64,000 bases of DNA from Umezawaea tangerina (GTDB lineage: Bacteria; Actinomycetota; Actinomycetes; Mycobacteriales; Pseudonocardiaceae): contig NZ_PVTF01000017.1 of the NCBI RefSeq assembly GCF_003002815.1, positions 120,947 to 184,946 of the forward strand, in the 5' to 3' direction. Shown one piece after another: positions 50,000 through 58,173 of the stretch. Each line of letters opens with the position of its first letter. Within the stretch, counting starts at the first letter, position 1. The position numbers and the translations under genes are program-made. The notes under the pieces were generated by a model. The model was not told the DNA's origin. It saw nothing but the letters and a program-made list of their open reading frames with translations, and did not search any database.

Positions 50000-50310
50000 C
50001 CCAACGACGCTGGAAGCAGCACACAAGCGGCCCATCGACGCTGGAACCAAAGCCAACGGCCCACGACGCTGGATGCGACAAGCCGCCTTACCCAACGATG
50101 CTGGAAGCGAGCATGCTCGTCCGCTCGTGCGGTCGGCTTGACTTGGGGTTTTTGGGCTTAGACTTGCGGCGGCGGGCAGGCTCTACCACCTGCCCTTTTT
50201 CGCCCGACGAAGCCCAAAAAAGGGGCCCCAAGTCAAGCCGACCGCACCCGGAGACAGCTGTAGCGACACCCCCGGAGTCCGCTGCACCGACACCCCCCAG
50301 AGTCCGCGGC
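50000..50310 (+). repeat. Repeat family B, copy 2
   Basis: Same order and orientation as copy 1. Four GCTGGAAGC-like units at 50009, 50040, 50068 and 50100, about 30 bp apart. Then the identical perfect 22-bp inverted repeat (50127-50148 with 50226-50247) enclosing TTTTTGGGCTT/AAGCCCAAAAA and a terminator, then units with GACACCCCC and AGTCCGC. With 50311-50472 this covers the 506-bp gap before the thioredoxin-like gene, whose promoter lies in the right part. Confidence 0.85.
50174..50200 (+). terminator. Intrinsic terminator nested in repeat B copy 2
   Basis: GGGCAGG (50174-50180) and CCTGCCC (50189-50195) flank an eight-base loop and are followed by five T. Same layout as at 47420. It would end the icmA-lipoprotein transcript. 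Confidence 0.75.
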
Positions 50311-50472
50311 ACCGTCACCGTGCGCCCCCCACCACCCCCACCGCCGAACACCCAATACCAGAACTCCCCACCCCGCGGGAGACACGGTCCGGTGAACTCC
50401 CGGTGCTCGTGCGGCGCAATCCTGTGCCACTCCACCCGGTCCGTGCACCGGCCCTCACCCGCTCGTGCCAGG

Positions 50473-51447
50473 ATGGACGACGTGACAAGGCCAGACCCTC
50501 GTAAAACCGCAGCACTGTCCGCCGCGTTGTCCGGGGCGGTGGACCTGGGCGCGCTCAAGGCGCGCGCCGACGCGGCCCGGCAGCGGCCCGCCGCGCAGTC
50601 AACACCCACCGGAGGCCCGGCTTCGGCGCCGAGTCCGTGGGTTCTCGAAGTCACCGAGGCCACTTTCCAGGCGGTGGTGGAGCGGTCGATGGAGATCCCG
50701 GTGGTGGTCGAGCTGACCGCGACCTGGAGTCCTGAGGCCCAGCAGCTCTCGCCGGTCCTGGAGGCCGCCGCGAGGCAGTCCGGTGGCGCGTGGATCCTCG
50801 CCAAGGTCGACTTGGACGCGAGTCCGCGGATCGGGCAGGCGTTCGGCGTGCAGTCCGTGCCGACCGTCGTGGCCGTCGCGGCCGGGCAGCCGATCGACGC
50901 GTTCTCCGGGCCGTTGCCGCAGGCGGAGTTCGGGCAGTGGATCACCCGGCTGCTCGACGCCCTGCGCGACAAGCTGCCCGGTATCGCGGCCGCCGAGGCG
51001 AACGCGGGCGGTGCGCCCGCTCCGGTGGAGGAGCCCGAGGACCCGCGGTTCGTCGCGGCCGAGGAGGCGTTCGAGGAGGGTGACTTCGCGAAGGCCGAGG
51101 CCGCCTACGAGGCCATCCTCGCCGCGGAGCCCGCGAACGAGGAGGCCAAGGCGGCTCTCGTGCAGGTCCGCTTCACGGCCCGTGCCGAGGCGATCGACCA
51201 GGACGCGGTCGCGCGTGCGGACGCGGCGCCCGACGACCTCGACGCGCAGCTGGCGGCGGCGGACCTGGAGATCGTGAACCAGGACGTCGAGGGCGCTTTC
51301 AAGCGGCTCGTCGACACGGTCCGCCGGGTCTACGGCGACGACCGCAACAAGGTCCGCGAGCACCTCGTCGGGTTGTTCGAGCTGTTCCCCGCCGACGACC
51401 CGAGGGTCTCGGCGGCCCGCCGCAACCTGGCCAGCGCGCTCTTCTGA
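50473..51447 (+). CDS. Thioredoxin-like protein with TPR region (YbbN/CnoX-like)
   Basis: A 324-residue soluble protein. After a disordered Ala/Pro-rich start, a thioredoxin fold spans about residues 55-165 ([39 protein letters not shown]), but the active-site WCxxC is WSPEA, so it lacks redox cysteines. Residues about 190-324 form TPR-like helices ([20 protein letters not shown]). This matches the YbbN/CnoX co-chaperone group. ATG 50473, or GTG 50482. Confidence 0.82.
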   Translation: MDDVTRPDPRKTAALSAALSGAVDLGALKARADAARQRPAAQSTPTGGPASAPSPWVLEVTEATFQAVVERSMEIPVVVELTATWSPEAQQLSPVLEAAARQSGGAWILAKVDLDASPRIGQAFGVQSVPTVVAVAAGQPIDAFSGPLPQAEFGQWITRLLDALRDKLPGIAAAEANAGGAPAPVEEPEDPRFVAAEEAFEEGDFAKAEAAYEAILAAEPANEEAKAALVQVRFTARAEAIDQDAVARADAAPDDLDAQLAAADLEIVNQDVEGAFKRLVDTVRRVYGDDRNKVREHLVGLFELFPADDPRVSAARRNLASALF

Positions 51448-51490
51448 GTCCGGCGGGGAGGGCTCGCGGGCCCTCCCCGGCTCAGGGGGC

Positions 51491-52930
51491 TCAGGAGTAC
51501 TTGCGGGTGCAGACGCCCTTGTCGCCGTCGAAGAAGCCGTCGCGGAACGCCTCGACCCGAGCGAACCCCGACGGCACGACGGCGCCGTTCACGTCGGCCG
51601 CGACCAGGCTCTTGTCGGCCAGCAGCTCGGCCACGGCCTCGTCCAGGTCGCCCGCGGACAGCCGCAGCCTGGAGGTGGGCTTGGTGGTCGTCCCGGCCCA
51701 CGCCCCGGTCAGGCACGCCGTGCGCAGGCCCGCCGCGGGACCGTCCAGCGGGTAGCCGGTGGCCTTCTGGATCGACAGGGCGAACCGGGAGGCGATCTCG
51801 GCGAACGCGGCGAAGTCGCCGAGCCCGCCGGTCTGGCCCTTCTTCGGCACGGACCCGATCCTGGTGAGCTCGGCGAGGTCGAGCGACACCTGGTTGGTGC
51901 TCGGGCAGTAGGCCGCCGGTGACGTGGTCTTCTCCACGTCCGGGCAGTCGCCGAGGCCTTCCTTGAACGCGGGCGGGGCCGCGCCGGTCTGCTTGTAGGC
52001 GTCGCGCAGGCTGCTCTCCAGCGCGTCGAGGCTCTTGCGCTCGGCGACCGGGAGCTGGCCCTTGGACTCGTCGTCCGGGCTGAACGTCTGCTGGGTGATC
52101 CGGCTCTTGATCTCGGTCTCGTTGATCTGGGCGCACCGCTTGGGGTCGCCCGCGAAGCCGAACTGGAACGCCGCCACGCGGTCGAACGCGCTGCCGTGCG
52201 CGCCCTGCTTCTCGGCGCTGGTGCCCGCCGCGTCGCGGATGAAGAACATCGTGGCCAGCACCTGGTTGAGGCCGGGCCCGGTGGAGAGGCGGAAGTGCTT
52301 GGAGTTGCCCTCGGCGATCCAGCGGAAGAAGTTGCCCGCGTAGCAGTCGGCCTGCTGCTCCTTGATGATCGTCGGCGTGTTCGTCGTGATGCCGCTCGCG
52401 TCGCCGAGCTTGTACTGCACGGCGTGGCCGGTCTCGTGGGCCAGCACGGTCACCACGGACATCGGGCCGAACGAGTCGTTGAGCATCGGCAGCAGCTCGC
52501 CGCGGTCCCAGGCGATGCTGTCGTCGAGCGAGCAGTAGAACGCGTTGGCGACGCCCGCGGTGTTGGTCCGGCACACGTCGACGCTGGTGCCGCCGGAGTC
52601 GTAGGAGATGAGCCGCTTCACCGGCTCGAACCGGCGGCCGCCGAAGTTCATCGGCAGCTGCTGGGTCCAGTACTCCTCGACGTCGGCGAGGGTGTTCACG
52701 GCGAGCCGGTCCATCTCGCCGCCGTCGCCGTTCTCCACGGGCAGCGCCGCGTCCGGCACACCGGGTTTCGCGCCGCTCTCGCCCTGGGTGATCTCCAGGC
52801 CGGAGACCTTGCTGATGTCCGGTCGCTCGGGCTTCGGCAGACCGCCGACGGTCGTCGTGCACGCCCCGAGCAGGCCGACCACCGACACCGTCGCGACGAG
52901 CGCCGCCCCTCGCCAAGCCCGCCGCGCCAT
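51491..52930 (-). CDS. Zinc-metallopeptidase lipoprotein (YpfJ-like), paralogue 1
   Basis: A 479-residue protein. Signal with lipobox VGLLGAC (C24), then an HExxH zinc site at H165-H169 (VVTVLAHETGHAVQYKL) and the third-ligand region KEQQADCYAG. It matches the neutral zinc metallopeptidase (YpfJ) family. The C-terminal region ends RVEAFRDGFFDGDKGVCTRKYS. It should act outside the membrane. ATG 52930 follows GGGGGAG. A clear paralogue lies at 54850, beyond the DUF6230-DUF6114 pair. Confidence 0.85.
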   Translation of the reverse strand: MARRAWRGAALVATVSVVGLLGACTTTVGGLPKPERPDISKVSGLEITQGESGAKPGVPDAALPVENGDGGEMDRLAVNTLADVEEYWTQQLPMNFGGRRFEPVKRLISYDSGGTSVDVCRTNTAGVANAFYCSLDDSIAWDRGELLPMLNDSFGPMSVVTVLAHETGHAVQYKLGDASGITTNTPTIIKEQQADCYAGNFFRWIAEGNSKHFRLSTGPGLNQVLATMFFIRDAAGTSAEKQGAHGSAFDRVAAFQFGFAGDPKRCAQINETEIKSRITQQTFSPDDESKGQLPVAERKSLDALESSLRDAYKQTGAAPPAFKEGLGDCPDVEKTTSPAAYCPSTNQVSLDLAELTRIGSVPKKGQTGGLGDFAAFAEIASRFALSIQKATGYPLDGPAAGLRTACLTGAWAGTTTKPTSRLRLSAGDLDEAVAELLADKSLVAADVNGAVVPSGFARVEAFRDGFFDGDKGVCTRKYS

Positions 52931-53137
52931 CCCAGGCTCCCCCGTTCCGGTCCGCTTTTCGCCAGCGCTGCGCACCCTACTTGGTTCAACCGGCCCAGCG
53001 GTCGAGACCGAACCGTGAGCCTTCCTCACCCCTGGGGATGATTTCTAGACATCCCAGGCTCGTTTTGCTTGTCCCGTACTGGCGAGTAGGGCGAACGTCT
53101 CCGCTCACCAGCCTTCAACGCAGAGGGAGCCAGCGGT

Positions 53138-53746
53138 ATGGCAGAGGACGATTCGCCGGGGAGAACCCGGTGGGCCAGGTTCGTCGCCGTCTTCGGCATC
53201 GGCGCGATCGGCGCCGGTGCCCTGATGTTCGGCATGTCCCAAGGAGCGCTCGCGGCGTCGTTCGCGGTCTCCGGCAGCAGCTTCAAGGTCTCCGCGGACA
53301 CCCTGACCGGTGAGGGGTTCGTGCAGTTCGGCGGGATCGACGCCGGGTCGGGCCAGGCCCACCCGGTCGCCGTGAACGGCTTCCGCAAGGCCACGCTCGA
53401 CACGTTCTGCCAGTCCGTCTTCCTCCCCGGCCTGCCGATCGTCGGTGACGTGACGATGCGCATCACCGCCGCGGACGTCGCGGGGATGCAGGCCGACAAC
53501 CTGGTCGTCAACCTCACCGACCTGACCGGCGACCTCACCCTCGGCAACCCGCAGATCGGGGTGGACGCGGGCTCGCTCGACAAGGGCCCCGCCGGGCTCA
53601 AGGGCCAGGCGGGCGGGTTCGGCCTGCAGGCCGACAACGCCACGATCACCGGTCTGCACCAGACCGCGTGGAGCACGACCGCTCAGACGATCAAGTTCAC
53701 GGGTATGGGCCTCACGGTCCGCACCGGTCGTCAGGAGTGCTTCTGA
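53138..53746 (+). CDS. DUF6230 family exported protein
   Basis: A 202-residue protein. An N-terminal helix (FVAVFGIGAIGAGALMFGMSQGALA) acts as signal or anchor, followed by a beta-rich domain (FAVSGSSFKVSADTLTGEG; VTMRITAADVAGMQADNLVV). This is the DUF6230 pattern, often found next to DUF6114. Function unknown. The ATG at 53138 follows GAGGGAGCC. DUF6114 starts within or immediately after its stop. Confidence 0.78.
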   Translation: MAEDDSPGRTRWARFVAVFGIGAIGAGALMFGMSQGALAASFAVSGSSFKVSADTLTGEGFVQFGGIDAGSGQAHPVAVNGFRKATLDTFCQSVFLPGLPIVGDVTMRITAADVAGMQADNLVVNLTDLTGDLTLGNPQIGVDAGSLDKGPAGLKGQAGGFGLQADNATITGLHQTAWSTTAQTIKFTGMGLTVRTGRQECF

Positions 53747-54849
53747 ACGGCGGTCCGGACGACCAGCCCCCGCGGCGGTCGTCCGGACTGCACAGGGCGT
53801 GGCGCGCCTTCCGCGCGTGGCGCCGGGCCAGGCCGTTCTGGGCCGGTCTGTTCGTCGGACTGGCCGGTCTGGTCATCCTCGCGCCGCCCTACGCCAACCT
53901 GAGGCTGGGCGACCTGGTCATCTCGATCAAGACGTTCGGCGGGGTGTCCGCGCTGCTCATCGGCGTCCTGCTGGAGATCGCCGCGGGTGCGCTGTGGTTC
54001 CGGCCGGGCTTCCGGTTCCCCGCGGGTGTCGTGGCCGTGCTGCTGTCGCTGATCGCGCTGGTGACCACGAACCTCGGCGGGTTCCTGGTCGGCACGGTCC
54101 TGGGCCTGCTGGGCGGCGCGCTGGCCGTCTCGTGGACGGACCGGCCGCGCAAGGCGAAGGCGTCGAGGACGGGCAAGCACGGGTCGACCGCGACACCGCT
54201 GGCCGCGTTGTCGTTGGTGGGCCTCGTCCTGCTGCAACCGCCGACCTCGACCGAGCCGCCGCCGAGCAGCCAGGCGCCGACGTCCTCGTCGGTGCCCTCG
54301 ACCACGGCCGAACCGCCCTCGACACCGCCACCGTCGTCGTCGGTCCCGCCGTCGTCGAGCGAGCCGTCGGCACCGCCCCCGTCGGAGGACCAGCCGCTGC
54401 CGCCACCGGAGGACAACACCCCTCTGGTGGCGGCGAACCGGGCCTGGACCCTGAAGGCCAGCAGGTTGGAGCTCGGCGGCCTCGACTTCACCGGTGTCCG
54501 GGAGGTCCCGCTCGACGGGAGGCAGGTGGAGGTGCTGCGGTTCACCGCCACCAGCCTGAAGATCACGAACCTGGTGCAGACCGCCGACCTCGGTGACGGG
54601 CACGCGCTCGTCACCGCGGCGGCGCCCGGCAGCGTGTCCACGGTCGACTCGGGCCGGATCGAGCTGCTCACCCTGCGGCTCAAGGGGAACCTGGACATCC
54701 TCGGCCTGAGGATCCCGGTCGACTACACCGCCGCCAACCCGCCGCCGCTGAACGTCCCGTTCGCCGCGTTCACCGAGGTGACCGTGCAGAACACCGACCT
54801 GCGCGGCGGCGTGCTGAGGATCCCCGGCGCGCGCATCAGCACGTCCTGA
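53737..54849 (+). CDS. DUF6114 family membrane protein with Pro/Ser linker and C-terminal domain
   Basis: About 370 residues from the GTG at 53737; a CTG at 53743 overlapping the upstream TGA, with AGGAG five bases before, is also possible. Three to four transmembrane helices (residues about 25-150) match DUF6114. Then a Ser/Pro/Glu-rich linker (about 165-235), probably extracellular, and a C-terminal beta-rich domain similar in tone to DUF6230 (SRLELGGLDFTGVREVPLDG). Its stop abuts that of the convergent metallopeptidase (TGATCA). Function unknown. Confidence 0.75.
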   Translation: MLLNGGPDDQPPRRSSGLHRAWRAFRAWRRARPFWAGLFVGLAGLVILAPPYANLRLGDLVISIKTFGGVSALLIGVLLEIAAGALWFRPGFRFPAGVVAVLLSLIALVTTNLGGFLVGTVLGLLGGALAVSWTDRPRKAKASRTGKHGSTATPLAALSLVGLVLLQPPTSTEPPPSSQAPTSSSVPSTTAEPPSTPPPSSSVPPSSSEPSAPPPSEDQPLPPPEDNTPLVAANRAWTLKASRLELGGLDFTGVREVPLDGRQVEVLRFTATSLKITNLVQTADLGDGHALVTAAAPGSVSTVDSGRIELLTLRLKGNLDILGLRIPVDYTAANPPPLNVPFAAFTEVTVQNTDLRGGVLRIPGARISTS

Positions 54850-56238
54850 TCAGCGGATCCCGCAGGCCTTGTCGCCGTCGAACACGCCGGTCCGGAACAC
54901 CTCGACGCGTGCGAACCCCGGTTCCAGTCCCGACTTCCCCTTGGCGTCGCGGGTCGGGAAGTTCCCGGCCAGCAGCAGCTGGACCGCCTCGTCCATGTCA
55001 CCGGGGGAGAGGCCGAACTCGCCTTGCGGCTTCAGCACGGTCGCCGTGTACGCGCCCGCCATGCACAGCGCGTTGCGGCCCGCCCCGGAGCCCTCGGTCG
55101 GCTTGCCCGCCTGTGCCAGCGCCGCCAGCCCGTACCGGCTCGCCATCAGCAGGCCGGTCGCGTAGTCGCCGATCTCCTCGTGCAGCTTCGGCAGGTCGCC
55201 CTTCACGTCGATCTCCACGGACTTGTCCGCCGCGCAGAACGCCACCGGCCCCTGGTCTCCCGCGCAGTCCGGCTCCGAGGTGACCTCGGTCGACTTGGGC
55301 GGCACCCACGTCTTGCCCAGCGAGGTGACCACGCCCTGGTAGTAGCCGTTCAGGTTGGGGGTCAGCTGGTCGATCATCTGGTCGAACGGCAGGTTGCCGC
55401 CGCGGTCGCGGTCGTCGACGCTGGTGAACGCCTGCTGGGTGAACACCCGGTTCTGCACGGTCATCGCCCCGCAGAACTTCGTGCCCTGCTGGAACCCGTC
55501 CTGGAACGCCGACACCCGGTCGAAAGCGTTGCCGTGCGCCGCCTGGTCGTTGGGCGAGGTGCCCACCGGGTCGCGGAACGTGATCAGCGCGCCGAGCGCC
55601 GAGTCCAGCGCGTCCTGGCCGATGTCCAACGACTTCGACTTCCCGTCGCTCACCCACTTCGTGAACGACCCGGCGAAGCAGTCCGCCATCGCCTCGGTCA
55701 GGATCGTCGGGTACTTGCCGGGGTTCGCCCGCTCCGCCTCGGGCGTGATGCCCATCCGCTTCTGCGCCGCGTGCCCCATCTCGTGCGCCAGCACGATCAC
55801 CACGGCCGCGTCGCCGAACTTGCTCTGCAACACCGGCAACAACGCCGCCCGGTCGTAGGCGACCGCGTCCGCAGACGGGCAGTAGAACGCGTTGCCCTCC
55901 ACGTCGGACGCCTTCTCCGTGCACGGCGGCGGCTTCGCGCTCGCGTCCGCCGTGTCGACGGAGAAGATCCCTCCGGACAGCGACGTCCACGGCTTGTTGA
56001 AGGACGCGGGGAACTCATCGGTCCAGAACCGGTCGATGTCGGCCAGCGCGGTACCCGCCAACTGGTCGATCTGTCCACCGTCACTGCCGTTGATCGTGCT
56101 CGTCGACTTCGTGTCGCGCGCCACGACCCTGGCCGCCTTCGGCTGGCCGCTGACCGCGACCGTGCACCCACTGCCGACCGTCGCGACCGCCGTCACCAGC
56201 GCCGCGAGCCTGACCAGCCGTCCTGATCGCTGTCGCAT
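54850..56238 (-). CDS. Zinc-metallopeptidase lipoprotein (YpfJ-like), paralogue 2
   Basis: A 462-residue protein with signal and lipobox VGSGC (C25) and the HExxH site at H152-H156 (VIVLAHEMGHAAQKRMGI), then EAMADCFAGSFTKWV. It shares layout with the paralogue at 51491, including the GFARVEVFRTGVFDGDKACG C-terminus. Family members are secreted zinc proteases or chaperone-like proteins. ATG 56238. The two enzymes bracket DUF6230-DUF6114, suggesting a common envelope function (inference). Confidence 0.85.
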   Translation of the reverse strand: MRQRSGRLVRLAALVTAVATVGSGCTVAVSGQPKAARVVARDTKSTSTINGSDGGQIDQLAGTALADIDRFWTDEFPASFNKPWTSLSGGIFSVDTADASAKPPPCTEKASDVEGNAFYCPSADAVAYDRAALLPVLQSKFGDAAVVIVLAHEMGHAAQKRMGITPEAERANPGKYPTILTEAMADCFAGSFTKWVSDGKSKSLDIGQDALDSALGALITFRDPVGTSPNDQAAHGNAFDRVSAFQDGFQQGTKFCGAMTVQNRVFTQQAFTSVDDRDRGGNLPFDQMIDQLTPNLNGYYQGVVTSLGKTWVPPKSTEVTSEPDCAGDQGPVAFCAADKSVEIDVKGDLPKLHEEIGDYATGLLMASRYGLAALAQAGKPTEGSGAGRNALCMAGAYTATVLKPQGEFGLSPGDMDEAVQLLLAGNFPTRDAKGKSGLEPGFARVEVFRTGVFDGDKACGIR

Positions 56239-56338
56239 CGCACCATTGTGCCCGCACTCCCGCCCACTCGGCGTCAAACCTGGTCACGCCACCACCCCAA
56301 AACCCCCAACCATCCGGTCTACCTATCAACGCGCAACA

Positions 56339-56656
56339 CGAGGACAAGGGCGAGGACGGGGGTGGGAACTAGGGGGACGGGGCGCGGGACGGAGACGGGG
56401 CCGGGGCGTGAGGAGGACGGGGAGGGAGGAGGAGGGGGAGGGGCTGTGGCGAGGACGAGGGTGGGGACGGGGCGCAGGCACAAGGGTGAGGACGGGGGCG
56501 GGACGAGGACGAGGGTGGGGACGGGGCGGGACAAGGACAAGCAGGGGGCGGGGGAGGGAACAAGGGCGAGGGCGGGGGTGGGAACAAGAGCGGGGACGGG
56601 GGCTGGGACAACGACAAGGACAAGGACAAGGAGGGGGTGGCGGCGGGCGGGGGCGA
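56339..56656. repeat. Purine-rich G/A tract, about 320 bp
   Basis: The plus strand is overwhelmingly G and A, with many runs of four to six G and internal direct repeats: a block beginning GAGGACGAGGGTGGGGACGG occurs near 56451 and again near 56503. Low-complexity frames exist here, but their composition (Gly/Arg/Thr or Pro/Arg) argues against genes. It directly precedes repeat copy 4. With 56239-56338 it fills the 5' flank of the metallopeptidase gene. Confidence 0.85.
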
Positions 56657-56662
56657 CCCAAC

Positions 56663-56938
56663 TGGGCGCAGCCCGCCAGCGCGCATCCGGCGCGGAGCGC
56701 CTGGGGCCTCGTCGGCGCCAGCCGATGCCCTGTCCGCCGCGAAGCGCGGATGCCCTATCCGACGGCGGAGCCGAGGATGCAGTGTCGAGCGCAGCTCGAT
56801 GCTGGCGAAGCCAGACCTCCCCTCTGCCCCCGATCCACAGCGCCCTCCTGCTTGATCTTGCTTGTCAAGACAGCTCTATCGTCTTGACAAGCAAGATCAA
56901 GCATTGAGACAATCGCGCGCCGGGGGCCGGGCTTCCCA
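56663..56938 (+). repeat. Repeat family A, copy 4
   Basis: Contains GNA-loop hairpins (CGC-GAA-GCG, CGGC-GGA-GCCG, GAGC-GCA-GCTC, CTGGC-GAA-GCCAG), then a perfect 23-bp stem (56849-56871 with 56881-56903) around AGCTCTATC, then the constant GAGACAATCGCGC tail. The stem arms differ from copies 2/3 at several positions on both sides, keeping full pairing. Unlike copies 1-3, its left flank is the G-rich purine tract. The right remainder (56939-57066) shows nothing recognisable. Confidence 0.88.
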
Positions 56939-57066
56939 GGGTGGGACGGCTGGGAGCCGAACTTCACGCGGTAGGAGGGCTGGAACCGGACTCCACCAGG
57001 GCGCGGTGAGATTCCCGGGGCGGGAAGCCAGGCCCGGTGAGACAACCCCACCCACCACCCACAACA

Positions 57067-57714
57067 TCAAGCCACCGCAGGCTCCACGCTGATCAGCCCG
57101 CACCCATAAGCCTTGGCCCTCCCGATCCCCCCGACGACCGCCTCCCTGAACGCCTCCCGATCCGTCACCACCAGATGCCCCTCGAACCTCACCGCCTCCA
57201 CCGTGATCTTCGTCGCCGCGTTCTTCCTCCCCACCAGCGTCGGGATCGGCGAAGGTTCCACGTCCGGTCCCGGTCCGGCGTCCGGGATCACGAACCCGTG
57301 TTGTCGTCCTTTCCGGATCAGCCACTCCACCTGCCTTTCCGGTTCCCGGTGCACCAGCCGTTTCCGCGACTTCGCCTCGCACCACGTCGGGTTCGCGACG
57401 ATCCGGAACGCCAGCTTCCGCCCTGGTTCCACCACGTCCAGCACCGGTCGGAGGGGGCGGACCTCGGCGGGTGCGGTCAGGTGGCCGGCGGGTAAGTGGC
57501 CCCAGTCGGGTTCTGTGCGGCTCTGCACGTACTGGACGTACCCGTCGTTCGTGCTGTCCAGGCGCCACAGCACGGCGTGGGCCTGTCGGGCGGGTGTGGA
57601 TTCGGTGATGTTGGGGAACGCCGACATCACCGTGCGGTGCATGTCGTGGATGTTGGCGTGGTCACGGCGGAACTCGCGTGACCGGTCATTGATGGCCAGA
57701 GTGCTGAGGAACAC
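57067..57714 (-). CDS. cas6e: CRISPR-associated endoribonuclease Cas6e (orphan)
   Basis: A 215-residue protein: MFLSTLAINDRSREFRRDHA, then NIHDMHRTVMSAFP with H26 at the catalytic position known for Cas6e (Cse3), HAVLWRLD, and a C-terminal glycine-rich loop GGIGRAKAYGCGLISV, as in the type I-E RAMP fold. It would cleave crRNA precursors. No other cas gene and no CRISPR array lies in this window. An in-frame extension to 57867 is possible but not family-like. The start is the GTG at 57714. The area around and upstream is lower in GC than the rest. Confidence 0.85.
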   Translation of the reverse strand: MFLSTLAINDRSREFRRDHANIHDMHRTVMSAFPNITESTPARQAHAVLWRLDSTNDGYVQYVQSRTEPDWGHLPAGHLTAPAEVRPLRPVLDVVEPGRKLAFRIVANPTWCEAKSRKRLVHREPERQVEWLIRKGRQHGFVIPDAGPGPDVEPSPIPTLVGRKNAATKITVEAVRFEGHLVVTDREAFREAVVGGIGRAKAYGCGLISVEPAVA

Positions 57715-58173
57715 GACAATCCCGATTCGATAAGCGTAGTCAATGGGTCCCGATAAATGCGGCGGAAGCCCCCTGGCTGCGGAAACGTCTTGGGTGGTCG
57801 GAAACTGCTGTTGTCTGCCATCGACTTCCACGGCCCCCGCCGTGTCGCATTCGTCGAGATCGGTCATGTAATCAGATTCCGTTTCGGATGCCTATGCGGT
57901 AACCCTGATGAGCCTCTGTTGGGCGTTCGACTTCACCCGTTGGTCGCAAGGTTTCCGGGCACTGGTCTAACCCAGTTATCGGTCCATTACGCAGTTTTGC
58001 GCCTCCGACGGGCCTGTACTCCTCGTCCTCGCGGGTGTCGACCCCCTGTCTGCGGGGTGGCGAGAAAACGACATTCCACGGGACGGTGGTATCTGCGGTC
58101 CTCCGACTGCCGAACACTGGTGGACGCGTCGACCTCGTCGTCGCTGGCAGAGCACGGAACAGGACCAGTCGGG
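57715..58173. other. Gene-free, lower-GC interval upstream of cas6e
   Basis: 459 bases without a convincing gene. The GC content is visibly lower than flanking DNA (for instance 57690-57900). Both strands hold short open frames, none family-like or with a good ribosome-binding site. No CRISPR repeat series was found. It may be a remnant of the rest of a cas operon or an acquired segment. Confidence 0.5.

Noticed and set aside
49990..50110. GCTGGAAGC units spaced about 30 bp, resembling a CRISPR array
   Set aside because: The repeated part is too short and degenerate, spacers are similar rather than unique, and no leader is present; treated as part of repeat B.
56248..56907. Large open frames on both strands through the purine tract
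   Set aside because: Low-complexity Gly/Arg/Thr or Pro/Arg/Ser composition driven by the repeats; no start signals or homology.
58034..58068. Single CCCC...GGGG hairpin resembling a type I-E CRISPR repeat near cas6e
   Set aside because: Only one unit, weak match to known repeats, no second copy within reach.
57757..58173. N-terminal extension of the 96-residue gene to 57757
   Set aside because: The extra 139 residues are Arg/Cys-rich without family features and lie in the lower-GC stretch; the ATG at 58174 fits the change in composition.
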